Shown here piece after piece: positions 61,818 to 64,000 of a DNA stretch of 64,000 nucleotides; the stretch's first letter is position 1, and each line of letters opens with the position of its first letter. The position numbers and the translations under genes were made by a program. The stretch is from positions 1-64,000 of the forward strand of contig NZ_JAKSYC010000050.1 in NCBI RefSeq assembly GCF_022829585.1. Reading direction: 5' to 3'. The notes beneath the pieces are model-generated. The model had not been told where the DNA came from, ran no database searches, and was given only the letters and a program-made list of their open reading frames with translations. The DNA is from Methylobacterium sp. J-026. Lineage in GTDB: Bacteria > Pseudomonadota > Alphaproteobacteria > Rhizobiales > Beijerinckiaceae.

Positions 61818-62336
61818 ATGACAATCGTTGAATTGATCCGTGCCTTTGGCCGCGACCTCCCGGTCGGCATCCTGATTACGGACGCATCCATAGAGCGGCC
61901 GGGCCCGATCATCGTCTATGCCAACTCGGCCTTTGGCCGGCTTGTTGGACGCGATCCAGATGAGATCATCGGGCAGAGCCCCCGCTTCATGCAGGGCAAG
62001 GAAACGCGTCAGGCGACTCTCGACGCCTTTCATCGGGCCCTGAGGGCCGGTGAACGCTTCCACGGGTATCTGACCAACTACCGAGGCGACGGCACCAAAT
62101 ACCGGGCCGAGATCGATTGCCGGCCATTGCGCAACGTGTGTGGTGAGATCGAGGGCTTCATCTCGTTCGAGCGTGAGGTGGCGCGGCGCATCGGACGCCC
62201 CTTTGAAAGCCGTGGGGGGCGGTATGAAGCAATCTCCATAAGTAATGATTTGTTAGGGGACGCTTTGCGCAGTTTGGGTGTTTTCAGCTCCGGAGATGCA
62301 AATTCCCGCCCGCCACAATCGGCAGCACTGTTCTAA
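61818..62336 (+). CDS. PAS domain protein, LOV-like but lacking the photoactive cysteine
   Basis: A 172-residue protein with one PAS domain (about 12-125): GILITDASIERPGPIIVYAN, SAFGRLVGRDPDEIIGQSPR, FMQGKETRQATLDAFHRALR, then LTNYRGDGTKYRAEI. The layout follows LOV domains, whose flavin-binding motif is GxNCRFLQ. Here it reads GQSPRFMQ, so the adduct-forming Cys is a Pro and blue-light adduct chemistry is not expected. No output domain is present; the tail (about 130-172) is disordered. It may be a stand-alone sensor feeding the downstream cyclic-di-GMP protein. Confidence 0.8.
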   Translation: MTIVELIRAFGRDLPVGILITDASIERPGPIIVYANSAFGRLVGRDPDEIIGQSPRFMQGKETRQATLDAFHRALRAGERFHGYLTNYRGDGTKYRAEIDCRPLRNVCGEIEGFISFEREVARRIGRPFESRGGRYEAISISNDLLGDALRSLGVFSSGDANSRPPQSAALF

Positions 62337-62634
62337 TCATCGCTACAACACTGAAATCCCGTCATTTGTTGTATTTCTTCCGACACAGTAACAAGATGTT
62401 TTTAAGCAATAAGTAATAAATTGGTACTATATCAAGCACAGGAAAATGTGATTACGTCGCGACTTATTGCCAGCGAGTAGATCAAGCCTGATCACGGGCC
62501 ATGGCCCTGTCATATCGGACAAGACGGACTTCTGCCGAGGCGGCATCTCGGGAGGAGGCCGGTGCAGGGGTTCGCCACACCCTAGGACATGAGGCGACCG
62601 CAGCCAGTACGTGGACGGCATGAGGGAGCAACTT
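62337..62634. other. Intergenic region with AT-rich promoter-like segment
   Basis: This 298-base gap has no gene. The part at about 62340-62445 is AT-rich (AAGCAATAAGTAATAAATTG at 62404-62423), in contrast to the rest, and probably contains the promoter of the GAF-GGDEF-EAL gene. Confidence 0.45.
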
Positions 62635-64000
62635 ATGGTGTCGGCCGCAGAAACTGAGCGTCTTGATGCGCTTCGAAGGTTCGACCTCTTGGATACGCCC
62701 CCAGGAGAAAGCTTCGACCGCATCACGCGTATGGCGAGCCAGATATTCGGCCTGTCAATCGCCGCCGTCTCTTTGACTGATAGCGACAGACAATGGTTCA
62801 AGTCCAGGATCGGAGTAGAGCACTGGTCGGTCACGCGCCAAAAGGCACCGTGTTCTCAGGTAGCCGAGAGCTGTGATTTGTTGGTGATCGAGGACTTCCT
62901 GACGGACCCCTACTATCACGACAGCGCTTTGGCAAAGGCCGGCGTCCGTTTCTATGCCGGTGCCCCACTTGTCACGCGAGACGGTTTCGGCCTCGGTGCC
63001 ATGTGCGTCCTGGGGACGTCGCCTCGGCAAGCACAACCGTCAGAATTGGCGGCGTTGCGCGATCTCGCCGCCATGGTCATGTCGCAGATCGAGCTGCAGC
63101 ATGCCTTCGGACGCATCGACCCTATCAGTGAACTGCCGAACCGAACGCAGTTCATCGATGACCTGAGCGACTTTGCTCGTGATCATACGCCTGGAGAACG
63201 GCGGATCGCGGTCCTGGTGGATTTGATCTCCGTCGATCAGATGAACCATGTCGTGCGCGTCATGGGACAGGCTGCCATCGACAGTATGGTCAAGGCAGCC
63301 GCGCGCAATTTCCGGCTTTTGATCGGGCCGCAGCGGAAAGCCTACCACGTCGGCGCCACACAACTGGCAGCCCTGGCTCCCGACGGAATGGATGAGGTCG
63401 CATACAGCGATCTCTTGACCGTCCGGGCCGAGCGGCTGCGCAAGCTCGGTGGGCCCGACGCGATCGGCACGACCGTGATTGGGGTTGCCCCTTTCGCCCT
63501 TGGCGATCTACCTCCGACCGATGTGCTGAGGATCGCTCAGGGAGCGGCCCAGGATGCGCGCTCAAAAGGCAAACTCTTCCAGATCCACTCGAACACGCTG
63601 GATAACGCATCCCAGCGAAGCTTCACGCTGCTGCGCGACTTCGAGGCGGCTTTGCAAAGCCCCTCCGGTTTCCGTCTGGTCTATCAGCCCCGCGTCGACC
63701 TGACCTCCGGGCGCTGTGTCGGGGCCGAGGCGCTGATGCGGTGGATGCATCCGACGCTTGGGCCGATCTCGCCGGGTGAGTTCATCCCGTTGGTCGAGCG
63801 AATGGCCCTAGCCACGCCAACGACCGCCTGGGTGCTGGAGACGGCGGTCTCGCAGATGGCCCGGTGGCACGCGGCCGGCATGGAGCTGATCGTCTCGGTC
63901 AACATCTCCTCGACCAACCTGCACGAGCCCGATTTCGCTTCTCGTGTCAGCCAAGTCCTGGCTCGACATGGTGTCTCTCCCGAGTTCCTCGAACTGGAAA
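62635..64000 (+). CDS. GAF-GGDEF-EAL cyclic-di-GMP phosphodiesterase (partial, runs off the window)
   Basis: At least 455 residues are visible. The N-terminal GAF (about 5-155) begins RLDALRRFDLLDTPPGESFD, the same GAF type that opens the HWE kinase at 6146. A GGDEF-like domain follows (about 160-320: DPISELPNRTQFIDDL), but where GG(D/E)EF is expected it reads YHVGATQLAAL, so cyclase activity is unlikely. The EAL domain starts near 340: FRLVYQPRVDLTSGRCVGAE, ALMRWMHP, VSVNISSTNL and FLELE, with the catalytic E and N in place. Predicted to hydrolyse cyclic-di-GMP. The ATG at 62635 has GGGAG six bases upstream. Confidence 0.88.
   Translation, partial: MVSAAETERLDALRRFDLLDTPPGESFDRITRMASQIFGLSIAAVSLTDSDRQWFKSRIGVEHWSVTRQKAPCSQVAESCDLLVIEDFLTDPYYHDSALAKAGVRFYAGAPLVTRDGFGLGAMCVLGTSPRQAQPSELAALRDLAAMVMSQIELQHAFGRIDPISELPNRTQFIDDLSDFARDHTPGERRIAVLVDLISVDQMNHVVRVMGQAAIDSMVKAAARNFRLLIGPQRKAYHVGATQLAALAPDGMDEVAYSDLLTVRAERLRKLGGPDAIGTTVIGVAPFALGDLPPTDVLRIAQGAAQDARSKGKLFQIHSNTLDNASQRSFTLLRDFEAALQSPSGFRLVYQPRVDLTSGRCVGAEALMRWMHPTLGPISPGEFIPLVERMALATPTTAWVLETAVSQMARWHAAGMELIVSVNISSTNLHEPDFASRVSQVLARHGVSPEFLELE

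Noticed and set aside
1..64000. CRISPR arrays
   Set aside because: No regularly spaced direct repeats with unique spacers and no cas genes were seen.

Overview
The window is about 70% GC with strong codon bias and is almost certainly from an alphaproteobacterium of the order Hyphomicrobiales (Rhizobiales). A Methylobacterium-type methylotroph fits best. The evidence is a mesaconyl-CoA hydratase of the ethylmalonyl-CoA pathway, an HWE-family histidine kinase, Rhizobiales-type palindromic intergenic elements and several families of GC-rich dispersed repeats. The genus is an inference from gene content; no marker gene in the window settles it.

Layout. 1-5.3 kb: the 3' end of an unknown gene, a repeat-rich gap with a probable small RNA, a DUF2891 protein and a taurine ABC transporter (tauABC). 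5.3-9 kb: a Crp/Fnr regulator translationally coupled to a GAF-GAF-PAS-PAS-HWE kinase, then cspA. 9.3-17.5 kb: a secreted hydrolase, a flavodoxin-like quinone reductase, a molybdopterin oxidoreductase, a chemoreceptor and a degenerate receiver domain. 17.7-20.1 kb: argJ, a SIMPL protein and a MutT-type Nudix hydrolase in an overlapping operon. 21.2-24.4 kb: a quinone-detoxification set (ring-cleaving dioxygenase, carboxylesterase, DoxX) divergent from a LysR regulator across a clean palindrome. 25.4-28.7 kb: a cydA-cydB-DUF2474-GbsR operon for a bd-type oxidase. 28.9-38.1 kb: an aminotransferase, an L-2-keto-3-deoxyarabonate dehydratase-like enzyme, an ABC-ATPase remnant, an RND efflux pair and an L,D-transpeptidase.

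38.4-51.1 kb is a complete NRPS-independent siderophore locus. It has iucABCD-like biosynthesis genes, a divergent MFS exporter (ShiF position), an RhtX/FptX-like uptake permease, a small unknown protein, a TonB receptor and an AraC regulator. No diaminopropane genes are present, so an aerobactin-type lysine/citrate hydroxamate is the simplest prediction. The iucB-like gene carries an in-frame insertion made of two palindromes.

51.3-54.2 kb returns to core genes (beta-barrel protein, GNAT, mesaconyl-CoA hydratase, YggT, tRNA-Ala). From the tRNA-Ala onward the DNA looks like a genomic island: a large serine recombinase with DUF2924 and DUF3489 partners, a decayed IS6-family element, several small orphan genes with good ribosome binding sites, and a 5'-truncated second serine recombinase. 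The right end (61.8-64 kb) has a PAS protein resembling a LOV domain without the photoactive cysteine, and the start of a GAF-GGDEF-EAL protein whose GGDEF motif is lost but whose EAL motif is intact.
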